A stretch of DNA of 64,000 bases from Heyndrickxia vini. GTDB lineage: Bacteria > Bacillota > Bacilli > Bacillales > Bacillaceae_C. The notes beneath the pieces were generated by a model. It saw nothing but the letters and a program-made list of their open reading frames with translations. It did not search any database and was not told where the DNA came from. Below, piece by piece: positions 36,652 through 47,700 of this stretch; the stretch's first letter is position 1, and each line of letters begins with the position of its first letter. The translations under genes and the position numbers were made by a program. The stretch covers positions 1,044,001-1,108,000 of the forward strand of contig NZ_CP065425.1 of NCBI RefSeq assembly GCF_016772275.1. Direction: 5' to 3'.

Positions 36652-37302
36652 ATGAACAATAAAATAACAACAATCCTTTTTGATTTGGATGGAACATTGA
36701 TCGATACGAATGAGTTAATTATTTCCTCCTTTTTACATACATTAAATGGTTATTATCCTGACCAGTATAAACGCGAAGATGTTCTCCCATTTATTGGGCC
36801 ATCTTTATATGCCACGTTCTCTTCAATTGATAAGGAACGAACTGAGGAAATGATTGAAAATTATCGGGCATATAATTTAGAAAATCATGATTTACTTGTG
36901 AAAGAGTTTAATGGGGTATTTGAAACATTACAAACTCTGCATCAAAATGGATTTAAAATGGCGATTGTTTCTACCAAAAAGCGAGATACCATTATTAGGG
37001 GACTTAAGCTGACGAACTTAGATCAATTTTTTGACATAATCATTTCTTTAGATGAAGTTGAACATGAAAAACCACATCCTGAACCAGTCCAAAAAGCGTT
37101 GAAATTATTACACTCTACACCTAATGAAGCCATCATGGTCGGAGATAATTTTCACGATATTCTTGCTGGGAAAAATGCCGGTACGCTATCTGCCGGAGTA
37201 GCATGGTCAGCAAAAGGACGGGCCTATATTGAAAGCTTCAATCCCGATTTTCTTTTGGAGGAAATGCAAGATCTTATTAACATCGTAGGAGTTAATCGTT
37301 AA
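36652..37302 (+). CDS. ppaX: Pyrophosphatase PpaX
   Basis: A HAD-superfamily hydrolase of 216 residues, the length of B. subtilis PpaX, which cleaves the pyrophosphate released when HprK dephosphorylates HPr-Ser-P with phosphate. HAD motif I is [10 protein letters not shown], motif II VSTKK, and the third part [13 protein letters not shown] chose ATG 36652 with AAAGGGAG upstream; an extension to 36610 is possible but has no site. It overlaps the next gene by one base. Confidence 0.92.
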   Translation: MNNKITTILFDLDGTLIDTNELIISSFLHTLNGYYPDQYKREDVLPFIGPSLYATFSSIDKERTEEMIENYRAYNLENHDLLVKEFNGVFETLQTLHQNGFKMAIVSTKKRDTIIRGLKLTNLDQFFDIIISLDEVEHEKPHPEPVQKALKLLHSTPNEAIMVGDNFHDILAGKNAGTLSAGVAWSAKGRAYIESFNPDFLLEEMQDLINIVGVNR

Positions 37303-37823
37303 TGCGCAAAACAACTCGTCACCCTGTTTCGGGTGCTAATTCCTTGTGGCATGTGTATAAGACAGTTCCGTTTTGGAAGGTAGCCAAGAACTTTCTAATC
37401 ATTCAACTAGCTAGATATACACCATTTTTATCGATGAAAAATTGGCTATATCGCACATTTTTAAGAATGAAAGTTGGTGACAAAACATCTTTTGCCCTTA
37501 TGGTCATGTTGGATGTTATGTTTCCAGAAAAAATATCTGTTGGTGAAAATACAGTTATTGGCTATAATACAACAATTCTCGCTCATGAGTATTTAATTAA
37601 AGAATATCGTCTTGGAGAAGTCAAAATTGGCAGTGAGGTAATGATTGGAGCAAATACCACCATCCTGCCTGGTGTCGAAATTGGGGATGGGGCAATTGTT
37701 TCAGCGGGAACGCTTGTTCATAAGGACGTCCCTTCCGGAGCATTTGTTGGCGGTAATCCAATGCGACTAATTTATACAAAAGAGGAAATGGAAATACGAA
37801 ATAAAGAAGAGTCAAGCCCCTAA
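37302..37823 (+). CDS. yvoF: Hexapeptide-repeat acetyltransferase YvoF
   Basis: A 173-residue left-handed beta-helix acyltransferase with hexapeptide patterns (VGENTVIGYNTTI, IGSEVMIGANTTI, VEIGDGAIVSAGT) and a terminal GGNPMRLI motif. It matches YvoF, located after ppaX in B. subtilis. The acyl acceptor is unknown. Start ATG overlaps the ppaX stop (TAATG), so it is translationally coupled. A terminator follows. Confidence 0.88.
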   Translation: MRKTTRHPVSGANSLWHVYKTVPFWKVAKNFLIIQLARYTPFLSMKNWLYRTFLRMKVGDKTSFALMVMLDVMFPEKISVGENTVIGYNTTILAHEYLIKEYRLGEVKIGSEVMIGANTTILPGVEIGDGAIVSAGTLVHKDVPSGAFVGGNPMRLIYTKEEMEIRNKEESSP

Positions 37824-37846
37824 TTTTTTTATGGGGCTTTTTCTTA
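37814..37846 (+). terminator. Terminator after yvoF
   Basis: AAGCCCC pairs with GGGGCTT across a T-rich loop, then TTTTTC. The left arm overlaps the end of yvoF. Confidence 0.75.
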
Positions 37847-37889
37847 TTAAAATAGCTTCGCGAAGGGTTTTCTCTTGAAATTACAATGT

Positions 37890-37918
37890 TTGACTGTTAA
37901 TCATTGTTCGTTTATATG
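37890..37918 (+). promoter_or_regulatory. Candidate promoter of yvcD
   Basis: TTGACT, 17 bases, TATATG, about 45 bases upstream of the start. The -10 is imperfect. Confidence 0.4.
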
Positions 37919-37962
37919 TTATACTACAGAAGTTAACTATGAACGATTTGTGAGGGACTTTC

Positions 37963-39474
37963 ATGGCAAAAGACTCAAAGGTAAGACAAGAGAATGGAGT
38001 AGTCTTGTCGTTTATACCTACTGGAGAATACTATTTTAATAAAGGAATAAATGCTTTTCATCGTCATGATTTGACAGGCGCACGGAAATACCTTGAACGT
38101 GCAATACAATTGGAACCGTATGAACCGATGATTGCTTGTCAACTTGGCTTAGTATATATGCAATTAGAACAATATCAAGAATCCAATGATCTCTTTAATC
38201 GAATCCTTGAAGAACTTGATCCGTCTATGACAGAGTGTCTTTATTTCTTAGCGAATAATTTTGCTGAACTTGGATTATTTAGCGAGGCAAAAAACTATGC
38301 AACTTCGTATCTCGATACGGATCCATACGGGGAGTTTATTGAAGATGCGGAGGATTTGCTTTATATCATTGGTATGGAAGAAGACGGCGAGGATGACTTT
38401 CCGATTAAGGATGAGTTGATTTTAAAACAAGATAAAGCAAGGCAACTCCTTGAATCAGGCAATTTTGAAAAAGCGATTGAAATTCTTACTAGTTTAATCG
38501 AAGAATTCCCTGATTTCTGGTCTGCATATAATAATCTTGCACTAGGGTACTTCTATTTAGGAGATATGGAAAAGGCTGCATCCGTTTTAGACGATCTCCT
38601 CGTTAAAAATCCTGGTAATTTGCATGGCATTTGTAATTTAGCTGTGTTTCTTTATCACCAACGGCGTGATCAAGAACTTCAAGTACTTCTAGAAGGGTTG
38701 GAAAAAGTCAAACCTCTGTTGATTGAACATAAATATAAATTAGGTGCTACCTTTGCACTAATTGGAAGACACAACCAAGCATATATGTGGTTGAATAAAT
38801 TGAAAAAGTATGGGTTTGAAGGAGATTCCAGTTATTATTATTGGCTGTCACAATCAGCATATTTCACCGGACACGAACAAACGGCGAGAAATGCATGGAA
38901 GCAATTACTAGAGCTTAGCCCCGAAAAGGAAGGACAGGAACCATGGAATGAAAGAAGCGGGAAAGATGTTGGATTCGAAGACGATGTGGCTTCGACACTA
39001 AAGAAACTGCGTAGTGATTTTATGGAGGAACGATTGTTTGGAATCTTCATTCTATCCAAGTCAACTCGTAAAGAAGAAATGGTTTCCCATCCTGATTTTA
39101 AATCATTAGATGAATTTTCACTTACAGAAAAGGTTTATTTAGCCAATGTACTTGATGCGGATTTAAAAAAACAATTTGATCCGGATGGAATTATCTCAAG
39201 AGCTCACCAAGTGGCCAATATTTTATATGAAAAACACCATCCAATTGGTGTTGCATCATCTGGCCTATTCCTAATGTGGTTTTCAGTTTTCTTGGAAGGC
39301 ATTAAAAACGGGCAGGAATTTACAAACCTACGAGCATTTGCCGCTGCTACGGAATATTTATGGAATAAATTAAAGCGTGAGAAAAAATCACAGGCAGAAA
39401 TATCTAAAAGCTATAAAATTTCAAGCTCAACCTTACAAAAATATGCAAAAATTGTCCTTCAATATTGTAAGTAA
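37963..39474 (+). CDS. yvcD: TPR-repeat protein YvcD
   Basis: A 503-residue protein built of tetratricopeptide repeats in the first 320 residues (for example AYNNLALGYFYLGDMEKAA and ACQLGLVYMQLEQYQES). It matches YvcD, encoded upstream of trxB in B. subtilis, of unknown function. The last 30 residues (AEISKSYKISSSTLQKYAK) look like a helix-turn-helix, which suggests DNA or RNA contact, but this is weak. ATG has GAGGGAC upstream. It is followed by about 230 bases that carry repeat copy C before trxB. Confidence 0.85.
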   Translation: MAKDSKVRQENGVVLSFIPTGEYYFNKGINAFHRHDLTGARKYLERAIQLEPYEPMIACQLGLVYMQLEQYQESNDLFNRILEELDPSMTECLYFLANNFAELGLFSEAKNYATSYLDTDPYGEFIEDAEDLLYIIGMEEDGEDDFPIKDELILKQDKARQLLESGNFEKAIEILTSLIEEFPDFWSAYNNLALGYFYLGDMEKAASVLDDLLVKNPGNLHGICNLAVFLYHQRRDQELQVLLEGLEKVKPLLIEHKYKLGATFALIGRHNQAYMWLNKLKKYGFEGDSSYYYWLSQSAYFTGHEQTARNAWKQLLELSPEKEGQEPWNERSGKDVGFEDDVASTLKKLRSDFMEERLFGIFILSKSTRKEEMVSHPDFKSLDEFSLTEKVYLANVLDADLKKQFDPDGIISRAHQVANILYEKHHPIGVASSGLFLMWFSVFLEGIKNGQEFTNLRAFAAATEYLWNKLKREKKSQAEISKSYKISSSTLQKYAKIVLQYCK

Positions 39475-39597
39475 GCATATTTTTGGACGGAAATGTCTTT
39501 GTCTTATAGGATATAGATAGTTAGGGAATGCTTATAGCATTAATTAAATTGAAAAGTTGCTGACTATCAAGGTTCTTTTCTAAGAATGTTGCCTTCT

Positions 39598-39637
39598 ACA
39601 ATGCAAATGCAGAGTGGATTGGAGCGAAAGGAACGGT
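39598..39637 (+). repeat. Dispersed intergenic element, copy C (deleted form)
   Basis: Same left end and core as the other copies, with GGAGCGAAAGG joined directly to AACGGT. It lies between yvcD and trxB. Confidence 0.75.
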
Positions 39638-39695
39638 CTATGTTATCTTTCGAAGCAGCAATCAAACGATAACGATTATTTTTGACATTTGCTAA

Positions 39696-40652
<957 letters not shown>

Positions 40653-40797
40653 CCAATGTTAATGATATAAAACTTATTGGTTTTTAGGAATATAACCTTA
40701 ACTAAAAAGTCATTGTTTTGTAACGCTCTTGAAATAAACATTCGGTATGATAAAGATAGTTGAAATTGACCCCCTTTTTTTATAAGATCCCTTGTTA

Positions 40798-40826
40798 GCA
40801 TAGGCTTTGGCCTATGCTCTTTTTTT
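40798..40826 (+). terminator. Terminator between trxB and yvcI
   Basis: GCATAGGC pairs with GCCTATGC over a four-base loop (TTTG), followed by CTTTTTTT. It lies about 145 bases after trxB, beyond a stretch in which I see nothing else. Confidence 0.9.
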
Positions 40827-40978
40827 ATTGGCTACTAACCTAGGCTGTTAATTATCGCTTCATTTCAACCCAACTGCTTTGGAATGTTTTGTCTTTCGTT
40901 GTTTGAAGCCTTTAAAAATAGTATAATTAATTGACATATATAATAAATTTACATTTTTATCCCACTGAGGTGATACCG

Positions 40979-41437
40979 ATGCAACGAGTAACCAATAATG
41001 TGTATATTAAAGAAGATAAGGTGTTGCTTTTACAAAAACCGAGTAGAAACTGGTGGGTTGCTCCTGGCGGAAAAATGGAACAGGGGGAATCTGTTCGTGA
41101 ATCAGTCATTCGTGAATTTCGTGAAGAAACGGGAATATATATTAAACAACCTATACTTAAAGGTGTTTTTACTTTCAATATAAAAGACGGAAAAGACATC
41201 ATTTCGGAATGGATGATGTTTTCGTTTAAATCAACCGAAGGGGATGGCCAACCTCTGCAGCACTCTGAAGAAGGAATATTACAATGGCATTCAATTAATG
41301 AAATAAATAAACTGCCAATGGCAGCGGGCGATTATCATATTTTGGATTATGTGATCCATGGGAATGGAATCATTTATGGGAATTTTACCTATACACCGGA
41401 ATTGGAATTACTATCGTATCGATTAGATCCTAGTTAA
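40979..41437 (+). CDS. yvcI: Nudix hydrolase YvcI
   Basis: A 152-residue Nudix protein with the box GKMEQGESVRESVIREF followed by REETGI, matching the GX5EX7REUXEEXGU signature. It is encoded before rapZ as in B. subtilis. The substrate (a nucleoside diphosphate linked to something) is unknown. I chose ATG 40979, with TGAGGTGAT upstream; the longer frame from 40931 contains a TTGACA-like sequence and looks like promoter DNA. Confidence 0.9.
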   Translation: MQRVTNNVYIKEDKVLLLQKPSRNWWVAPGGKMEQGESVRESVIREFREETGIYIKQPILKGVFTFNIKDGKDIISEWMMFSFKSTEGDGQPLQHSEEGILQWHSINEINKLPMAAGDYHILDYVIHGNGIIYGNFTYTPELELLSYRLDPS

Positions 41438-41481
41438 TTACATAGAAACAGAATTGGAAACTAATTTTAGGAGGAGAAAGA

Positions 41482-42372
41482 ATGAGCACAGGTGCAAATA
41501 ATGTTCAATTAGTGATCATTACGGGAATGTCTGGTGCTGGTAAGACCGTTGCGATACAAAGCTTTGAGGATCTTGGCTTTTTTTGTGTGGATAACTTACC
41601 TCCTACATTGCTTCCGAAGTTTTTGGAATTAATGAAGGATGCTACTAACAAAATGAATAAAGTGGCACTCGTAATGGATTTAAGGGGACGGGAATTTTTT
41701 GAGCATTTATTCAAAGCATTGGACGATCTAACTGAAACATCTTGGGTATCGCCACGTATTCTTTTTTTAGATGCCGACGATTCGGTATTGGTGCGTCGGT
41801 ATAAGGAAACAAGAAGAATGCATCCACTTTCACCTTCCGGCTTACCACTGGAAGGAATCCGTCAAGAACGAATGCTGCTTGAAGAGCTTAAAGGGCGGGC
41901 ACAAATTATTTTTAATACATCAGAATTAAAGCCAAAAGAATTGCGGGAAAAAATTCTTAATGAGTTTTCAATGAATAAACAATCGACATTTACTGTCAAT
42001 GTTATGTCATTTGGATTTAAACACGGAATTCCAATAGATGCCGATTTAGTATTCGATGTCCGATTTCTTCCTAATCCATTTTATATTGAAAATATGCGTC
42101 CAAAAACAGGTCTTGACCAAGAGGTATATGACTATGTTTTAAAATGGAATGAAACAAATAAATTTCTTGAAAAAGTGACAGACTTATTATCATTTATGCT
42201 GCCTCATTATAAGCGCGAAGGAAAAAGTCAATTGATCATTGCGATAGGCTGTACGGGTGGACAACATCGTTCAGTGGCGTTAACTGAATATATAGGGCAA
42301 TATTTAAAAAACGATTATCACACTAGAATTACTCATCGTGATATTAAAAAAAGGAAGGAAACAACAACATGA
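41482..42372 (+). CDS. rapZ: RapZ/YvcJ nucleotide-binding protein
   Basis: A 296-residue P-loop protein (Walker A GMSGAGKT at the N-terminus; C-terminal [15 protein letters not shown]). The family binds RNA or UDP-GlcNAc-pathway signals in Enterobacteria; in B. subtilis YvcJ has GTPase activity and affects competence. It is 45 bases after yvcI and overlaps yvcK by four bases (ATGA), so it is part of one operon. AGGAGGAG precedes ATG. Confidence 0.95.
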   Translation: MSTGANNVQLVIITGMSGAGKTVAIQSFEDLGFFCVDNLPPTLLPKFLELMKDATNKMNKVALVMDLRGREFFEHLFKALDDLTETSWVSPRILFLDADDSVLVRRYKETRRMHPLSPSGLPLEGIRQERMLLEELKGRAQIIFNTSELKPKELREKILNEFSMNKQSTFTVNVMSFGFKHGIPIDADLVFDVRFLPNPFYIENMRPKTGLDQEVYDYVLKWNETNKFLEKVTDLLSFMLPHYKREGKSQLIIAIGCTGGQHRSVALTEYIGQYLKNDYHTRITHRDIKKRKETTT

Positions 42373-43352
42373 GAATGGATAGAAAGCCGCGAATCGTTAT
42401 TATCGGCGGCGGAACTGGATTACCTGTGTTATTAAGAGGGATAAAAAAATATCCAGTCGACATCACAGCAATTGTTACAGTAGCAGATGATGGAGGAAGT
42501 TCAGGACGTATTCGGGATGAAATGGATATACCATCGCCTGGTGATATTAGAAACGTCATGGCCGCTCTTTCAGATGTAGAACCGTTAATCGAGCAAATGT
42601 TTCAACATCGCTTTAAAACTTCGAATGAGCTAGCTGGACATTCGTTAGGAAATTTAATAATCGCTGCATTAACATCAATTACTGGAGATTTTGTTCATGC
42701 CATTCAAGAAATGAGCAAAGTGTTAAATGTGCGCGGCAAGGTGCTACCAGCTGCTAATCAGAGCGTTATTCTACATGCAGAAATGGAAGATGGAACGATT
42801 GTATCAGGTGAATCAAAAATTCCTTTTTCAGGGAAGAAAATTAAACGAGTATTTTTGACACCCGAAGTCATCCATCCTTTATCAGAAACCATTCGTGCTA
42901 TTCGGAAAGCGGATTTAATTGTTGTTGGACCGGGGAGTCTATATACGAGTATATTACCGAATCTTCTTGTTCCAGAGATCGGAAAAGAAGTATGCAATGC
43001 AAAGGCGAAAAAGGTATATATTTGCAATTTAATGACACAAGCAGGTGAAACATTAGATTTCACTGCCAGCGATCATGTAAAAGCGATTTATGATCATATG
43101 GATTGTTCGTTTATAGATACGGTACTTGTAAATAATGAAGAAATTCCAGCGAATATACAGGAGAAATACGAAGAAGAGCTAGCCAAACCTGTCATCTATG
43201 ATGTCGAAAGATTATTAGCGCTTGGAATTGATGTTATTTATGATAAAATTATCACTTATAATGATGGAGTAATCCGTCATGATACTGAAAAGGTTGCTAA
43301 AATACTTTACTCATTAATTGATCAACCTTTAATAAATATAGATTCTAAATAA
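42369..43352 (+). CDS. glmR: YvcK/GlmR gluconeogenesis and envelope regulator
   Basis: A 327-residue CofD-like protein. It is needed for growth on gluconeogenic carbon and binds UDP-GlcNAc in B. subtilis, where it stimulates GlmS. The nucleotide loop is [12 protein letters not shown] at residues 13-24, with [10 protein letters not shown] next and [11 protein letters not shown] later. The start overlaps the rapZ stop. It precedes whiA as usual. Confidence 0.95.
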   Translation: MRMDRKPRIVIIGGGTGLPVLLRGIKKYPVDITAIVTVADDGGSSGRIRDEMDIPSPGDIRNVMAALSDVEPLIEQMFQHRFKTSNELAGHSLGNLIIAALTSITGDFVHAIQEMSKVLNVRGKVLPAANQSVILHAEMEDGTIVSGESKIPFSGKKIKRVFLTPEVIHPLSETIRAIRKADLIVVGPGSLYTSILPNLLVPEIGKEVCNAKAKKVYICNLMTQAGETLDFTASDHVKAIYDHMDCSFIDTVLVNNEEIPANIQEKYEEELAKPVIYDVERLLALGIDVIYDKIITYNDGVIRHDTEKVAKILYSLIDQPLINIDSK

Positions 43353-43490
43353 AGAAGCTTGGGGATTTAATGATCTAATTGACTTATATACGTTCCTATT
43401 ACCCCCGTTTTATTAGAAAAGCTTCTCCTGTTTTATTTAGTAATCAAATCATTGATTGCTTTAAAGAATAGGGAATAGGAGGTATGGAGA

Positions 43491-44450
43491 ATGTCATTTG
43501 CTTCGGAAACAAAAAAAGAGCTCACAAATTTACAGATTAAAGATTGCTGTGTACGAGCAGAGTTATCTGCTCTTATTCGTATGAACGGTTCATTATCTTT
43601 TTCGAACAAGCTATTGGTCGTTAATGTTCAAACAGAAAATGCAGCGATTGCGAGAAGAATTTATACATTAATTAAAAGGATTTACGACACACCTGTTGAA
43701 TTATTAGTTAGAAAGAAAATGCGTTTAAAGAAAAACAATGTGTATATTGTTAGGTTGAGAACAAAAGCAAAGGAAATTTTAGAGGATCTTGATATTTTAG
43801 GTGAAGGGTTTACATTTATACATCATATTTCCCCCGCTTTGATAAAGAAAAAGTGTTGTAAACGGTCTTATTTGCGAGGAGCTTTTCTTGCAGGAGGATC
43901 CGTAAATAACCCTGAGACCTCCTCTTATCATTTGGAGATTTTTTCATTATATAAAGAGCATAATGACTCCTTGTGTGAGCTCATGAATTTCTTTCAGTTA
44001 AATAGTAAGACATTAGAGCGGAAAAAGGGATTTATTACGTATTTAAAAGAAGCAGAAAAAATTACCGAATATTTGAATGTAATCGGTGCGCATAATGCTC
44101 TTCTTCGCTTTGAAGATGTAAGAATTGTAAGGGATATGCGAAATTCGGTCAATCGCCTCGTCAATTGTGAAACGGCAAATTTAAATAAAACGATCGGTGC
44201 TGCCTTAAGACAAGTAGAAAACATTCGGTATATTGATGAAACAGTCGGTCTGCAAATTCTTCCGGATAAATTAAGGGAAATTGCGGAATTACGTGTCGCA
44301 TATCAAGATGTAACCTTAAAGGAATTAGGGGAAATGGTTTCATCCGGTAATATTAGCAAGTCAGGCATCAATCACCGATTGCGAAAAATTGACGAAATTG
44401 CCGATAAGTTACGGGCAGGAGAACTAGATAAAAAATCAATGGCAAAATGA
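43491..44450 (+). CDS. whiA: WhiA sporulation/division DNA-binding protein
   Basis: A 319-residue protein with an N-terminal LAGLIDADG-like domain ([17 protein letters not shown]) and a C-terminal helix-turn-helix ([19 protein letters not shown]). It affects cell division and chromosome segregation in Bacillus. ATG has TAGGAGG upstream. It stands 138 bases after yvcK; no clear terminator lies between. Crh follows. Confidence 0.95.
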   Translation: MSFASETKKELTNLQIKDCCVRAELSALIRMNGSLSFSNKLLVVNVQTENAAIARRIYTLIKRIYDTPVELLVRKKMRLKKNNVYIVRLRTKAKEILEDLDILGEGFTFIHHISPALIKKKCCKRSYLRGAFLAGGSVNNPETSSYHLEIFSLYKEHNDSLCELMNFFQLNSKTLERKKGFITYLKEAEKITEYLNVIGAHNALLRFEDVRIVRDMRNSVNRLVNCETANLNKTIGAALRQVENIRYIDETVGLQILPDKLREIAELRVAYQDVTLKELGEMVSSGNISKSGINHRLRKIDEIADKLRAGELDKKSMAK

Positions 44451-44493
44451 ATAACAATTGATCAATTACTGTAAATAAAAAGGGGGAGAAAAC

Positions 44494-44748
44494 ATGATAG
44501 AAAGACGAGTTGAAGTAAAACTAAAAACTGGATTGCAGGCACGTCCAGCAGCATTGTTCGTTCAAGAAGCCCATCGATTTTCCTCAGAGATTTATCTTGA
44601 AAAGGATGGCAAAAAGGTAAACGCGAAAAGCATTATGGGATTAATGAGCCTTGCAGCTGGAGCGGGTTCAATGATTAATCTAAGCGCAGATGGCCATGAT
44701 GAAAATGAAGCAATAGATACTTTAACCAAATTTATTGAAAATGAATAA
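44494..44748 (+). CDS. crh: Catabolite repression HPr-like protein Crh
   Basis: An 84-residue HPr paralog. Position 15 is Gln in GLQARPAA where HPr has the PTS His, so it cannot carry phosphotransfer to sugars; Ser46 in NAKSIMGLM is the HprK target. Phosphorylated Crh is a co-repressor with CcpA. It lies after whiA as in B. subtilis, with a GGGGGAG site before ATG. A terminator ends the group. Confidence 0.97.
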   Translation: MIERRVEVKLKTGLQARPAALFVQEAHRFSSEIYLEKDGKKVNAKSIMGLMSLAAGAGSMINLSADGHDENEAIDTLTKFIENE

Positions 44749-44749
44749 A

Positions 44750-44786
44750 AAAAAGAACTGTCACTTGTACAGTTCTTTTTCGTTTT
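44750..44786. terminator. Terminator between crh and clpP
   Basis: AAAAAGAACTGT pairs with ACAGTTCTTTTT over a seven-base loop. A and T tracts on both sides suit both convergent genes. Confidence 0.88.
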
Positions 44787-44798
44787 ATTTTTCGCTTT

Positions 44799-45392
44799 TT
44801 ATTTTTTTTCGTCTGAACGTGTAATAATTTGATCAATTAGACCATACTCTTTTGCTTTTTCAGCAGTCATGAAATTATCGCGATCAGTGTCTTTTTCAAT
44901 TACTTCTAGAGGTTGGCCAGTACGTTCAGCCAAAATTTTATTTAATTTTTCACGTAAGAATAGAATACGTTTAGCAGCGATTTCAATTTCAGTCGCTTGT
45001 CCTTGTGCACCACCAAGAGGTTGGTGAATCATTACTTCACTATTTGGAAGGGCATAGCGTTTTCCTTTTTGACCAGCGGCAAGTAAAAAGGCACCCATAG
45101 ATGCAGCCATACCAGTACAAATAGTTGAGACATCTGATTTGATAAATTGCATCGTATCATAGATAGCCATACCAGCTGTGATACTGCCACCAGGACTGTT
45201 AATATAAAGTGATATATCTTTACCTGGGTTTTCAGCGTCTAAAAATAATAGTTGAGCAACAATCGAGTTTGCTACATTATCATCGATTGCACTTCCAAGC
45301 ATAATGATACGATCTTTAAGCAAGCGTGAGTAAATATCATATGCACGTTCACCACGATTAGTTTGTTCAATAACTGTAGGAATTAAGTTCAT
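44799..45392 (-). CDS. clpP: ATP-dependent Clp protease proteolytic subunit
   Basis: The serine peptidase ring that works with ClpC, ClpX and ClpE. At 197 residues it has standard length. Catalytic Ser is in [10 protein letters not shown], His in [11 protein letters not shown] and Asp in [12 protein letters not shown] 45392 has AAGGAGGAG upstream. It has its own promoter with a CtsR operator 90-120 bases upstream, consistent with class III heat-shock control. Confidence 0.98.
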   Translation of the reverse strand: MNLIPTVIEQTNRGERAYDIYSRLLKDRIIMLGSAIDDNVANSIVAQLLFLDAENPGKDISLYINSPGGSITAGMAIYDTMQFIKSDVSTICTGMAASMGAFLLAAGQKGKRYALPNSEVMIHQPLGGAQGQATEIEIAAKRILFLREKLNKILAERTGQPLEVIEKDTDRDNFMTAEKAKEYGLIDQIITRSDEKK

Positions 45393-45483
45393 ACTTGCTC
45401 CTCCTTTTTGATTGGCTCGGCGAATGGTTGCCGATTCTTTATCAAATTTTTATTCAAAGGAAAATAAATCCTTATGTAATGTT

Positions 45484-45513
45484 ATCATACACTGATGGTC
45501 AATAAAGGTCAAA
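45484..45513 (-). promoter_or_regulatory. clpP promoter with CtsR box over the -35
   Basis: On the minus strand TTTGACC, then TTTATTGACC, is the CtsR heptad direct repeat (plus strand GGTCAATAAAGGTCAAA, 45497-45513). It contains a SigA -35 TTGACC; 17 bases later is -10 TATGAT. Binding of CtsR would cover the -35. Confidence 0.85.
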
Positions 45514-45631
45514 CAATTCACTTTCTATTTCTAAAATTTTTTCTCCTTTTAATTACACTTTAATCATAGTATCCAAAATAAATGGTTTTTAAACTTTTTA
45601 CGTGGAGGGTTAGTTTTTTGTTGTTATCGTT

Positions 45632-45786
45632 GAACGTTCCTTTCCGCTCCAGGATGCTCGCTTTCCGCGGGGCGGGCGGTGAGCCTCCTCGACTGCTTCG
45701 CGTCTGCGGGGTCTCACCTGTCCCGCTGATCCCGCAGGAGTCTCGCACCCTTCCGCTCCAATCCACTTTGTGCTGTCAATATTGTT
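45632..45786 (-). repeat. Dispersed intergenic element, full-length copy E
   Basis: Longest copy, about 155 bases, inverted relative to the others. On the minus strand it starts ACAATATTGACAGC and has GGATTGGAGCGGAAGG near the left and CTGGAGCGGAAAGGAACG near the right end, flanking a GC-rich middle (CGAGGAGGCTCACCGCCCGC). The two GGAGCGGAA repeats explain the shorter copies elsewhere. No convincing coding frame. Confidence 0.8.
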
Positions 45787-45800
45787 CGAAGTATAAAAAT

Positions 45801-45833
45801 AAAAAACCTCTTGTTCTATTAGAACAAGAGGTA
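45801..45833 (-). terminator. Terminator of tRNA-Arg
   Basis: On the minus strand CCTCTTGTTCT and AGAACAAGAGG form an 11-base stem around AAT, followed by TTTTTT. It starts about five bases after the tRNA. Confidence 0.9.
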
Positions 45834-45837
45834 GGTA

Positions 45838-45909
45838 CGCCCTCGGAGGGAATCGAACCCCCATTTTAAGAACCGGAATCTTACGTGCTATCCGTTGCAC
45901 CACGAGGGC
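45838..45909 (-). tRNA. tRNA-Arg(CCG)
   Basis: 72 nt. The acceptor stem is GCCCTCG with CGAGGGC and discriminator G; D stem GTGC/GCAC; anticodon stem TAAGA/TCTTA around loop TTCCGGT, giving anticodon CCG (reads CGG). The T arm has TTCGATT. No CCA is encoded. It is a single-gene unit with its own terminator, upstream of sigL and divergent from it. Confidence 0.95.
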
Positions 45910-46063
45910 ATTTTATAAACCGTACGATAAAAAATTATATCGTATAACGCATGAAAATGCAATAAATAAAATGAAAACAAAAAGATATAAAGAGATATAT
46001 ATGTACGGATACTTGAATGTAAGGTAAAATGAAATTGATGAAAGGTGAAGGGGGGAGATTTAA

Positions 46064-47404
46064 TTGGATCTAAAATTTGGATTATACCAACAACAAACAT
46101 TAAAACTGTCAATGACCCAAGAATTAAAGCAGGCAATCGAACTTCTCCAATATTCTGCACAAGAATTAACCTCTTTTTTGGAAGCAAAAGCAACTGAAAA
46201 TCCTCTTATACAATTAGAAAATACAAATATTAAATATATAGATATGCGTAATGATGGATCGAAAAAAAGCAGATCCAAAATTAAGGAGCGGGATGATAAA
46301 CAATGGATAGATCAAATAGCCCAAACATCAATGAGCCTACAAGATTATCTATTCATTCAAATTTCTTTGAAAACGCTGTCAAAAGATGAGAAAAGAATGC
46401 TCACTCAGCTTATATATAATCTTGATTCAAATGGGTATTTGACGATCAGGCTTGATGAGGCTGCGCAGATTTGCGGTCTCCCAACCGAAATGGCTGATCA
46501 AAGCCTTAGATTAATTCATAATTTAGAACCGGCAGGAGTAGGTGCGCGTGATCTTAGGGAGTGTTTATTGCTCCAAATCAATCGAAAAAAAGAGTGTCCA
46601 CAAATTGTAAAGGATATTCTATTAAACTATTTTAATGACTTTGCGGAGAAAAAGTGGAAAGTAATCTCAAATGGTCTTAACGTCGAAATGAATGAAATTC
46701 AACTTGCTGCAGATTATATTAAAAAACTTGAACCACGGCCCGGATCAGCTTATCATAAAGAACAGCCTCAATACATTGTACCGGATTTAATTGTGACGAT
46801 AGAAAATGAAAATATTGAGGTTAATCTTTTTCAAAAACATTTGCCAAATGTGCAATTCCAAAAGGATTATTATGCGACGATGTCTGCATATAAGGATCAA
46901 CAAGTTAAACACTTTTTGAAAGAGAAAACGAAAGATTATCAGTGGATCATGAAAAGTCTTCAACAGAGAAATGAAACCCTTTTAAATGTAGGAATGACGA
47001 TAATTGAGAAGCAGTTTGATTTCTTTTTAAAAGGACCGGCGTATTTAAAACCGTTAACGATGAAAGAAGTATCCCATGAAATTGGTATACATGAATCTAC
47101 TGTAAGTCGTGCAGTTCGAGAAAAATATATTCAAACGCCGTTTGGGACATATGAATTAAGGTACTTTTTTTCTGCAGGTTTAATGAAAACATCGGGTGAA
47201 GAAGAAGAGCAAGCATCCGCCTTTCAAGTAAAAACAATGATCGCAAATTTCATTGATAAAGAAAATAAATTAAAACCACTTTCTGATCAGTTAATTGTTG
47301 ATGAATTAAAGAAACTGGGAATCGTTGTTTCAAGGCGAACCATTGCAAAATATCGCGAACAATTAAAGATTCCTTCTTCAGCAAAGCGGAAACGGTATGG
47401 ATAA
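46064..47404 (+). CDS. sigL: RNA polymerase sigma-54 factor (SigL/RpoN)
   Basis: A 446-residue sigma-54 factor. The Gln-rich region I (QQQTLKLSMTQELKQAIELL) is at the N-terminus, and the C-terminal RpoN box is RRTIAKYREQLKIPSSAKR, with the HTH (HESTVSRAVREKY) in between. In Bacillus SigL serves levanase, arginine and acetoin genes with enhancer-binding activators. TTG start with GGGGGGAG eight bases upstream. It is followed 19 bases later by a glutaredoxin-like gene. Confidence 0.95.
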   Translation: MDLKFGLYQQQTLKLSMTQELKQAIELLQYSAQELTSFLEAKATENPLIQLENTNIKYIDMRNDGSKKSRSKIKERDDKQWIDQIAQTSMSLQDYLFIQISLKTLSKDEKRMLTQLIYNLDSNGYLTIRLDEAAQICGLPTEMADQSLRLIHNLEPAGVGARDLRECLLLQINRKKECPQIVKDILLNYFNDFAEKKWKVISNGLNVEMNEIQLAADYIKKLEPRPGSAYHKEQPQYIVPDLIVTIENENIEVNLFQKHLPNVQFQKDYYATMSAYKDQQVKHFLKEKTKDYQWIMKSLQQRNETLLNVGMTIIEKQFDFFLKGPAYLKPLTMKEVSHEIGIHESTVSRAVREKYIQTPFGTYELRYFFSAGLMKTSGEEEEQASAFQVKTMIANFIDKENKLKPLSDQLIVDELKKLGIVVSRRTIAKYREQLKIPSSAKRKRYG

Positions 47405-47422
47405 AGTAAGGAGCGTTTGTAA

Positions 47423-47671
47423 ATGAAAGTAATTTTTTATACGAGAGAGAAATGTCATCTTTGTACAGAGGCGAAGGAAATATTAAACGTCCTGCAGAAT
47501 GATTATAATTTTGAAATCATGGAGAAAAATATTGACGACAGTGATGAACTTACTGAAAAATATGGTCTGATGATACCGGTCATCGAGATGAATCAAGAAA
47601 TCGTTCAATATGGTCAAATTGATTATTATACATTAAGTAAACGATTCCAAAAAAAAGTTAATCCATCATAG
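47423..47671 (+). CDS. Glutaredoxin-like thiol protein
   Basis: An 82-residue thioredoxin-fold protein with the redox motif CHLC at residues 11-14 and a cis-Pro in MIPVIE. It is shorter than typical thioredoxin. Its partner is unknown. AAGGAG precedes ATG. It lies between sigL and cggR, and its terminator overlaps the cggR promoter. Confidence 0.85.
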   Translation: MKVIFYTREKCHLCTEAKEILNVLQNDYNFEIMEKNIDDSDELTEKYGLMIPVIEMNQEIVQYGQIDYYTLSKRFQKKVNPS

Positions 47672-47700
47672 TTGAATTTCTAAATTTACCCTGCTAAAAT
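47672..47700 (+). promoter_or_regulatory. Promoter of the cggR-gapA operon
   Basis: TTGAAT, 17 bases, TAAAAT. Transcription would begin near 47707, just past the left arm of the preceding gene's terminator, so that hairpin cannot form in the cggR RNA. Confidence 0.7.

Noticed and set aside
45610-45903. Reverse-strand frame across the repeat and tRNA
   Set aside because: It reads through a tRNA gene and a non-coding repeat; the frame is a by-product of GC-rich DNA.
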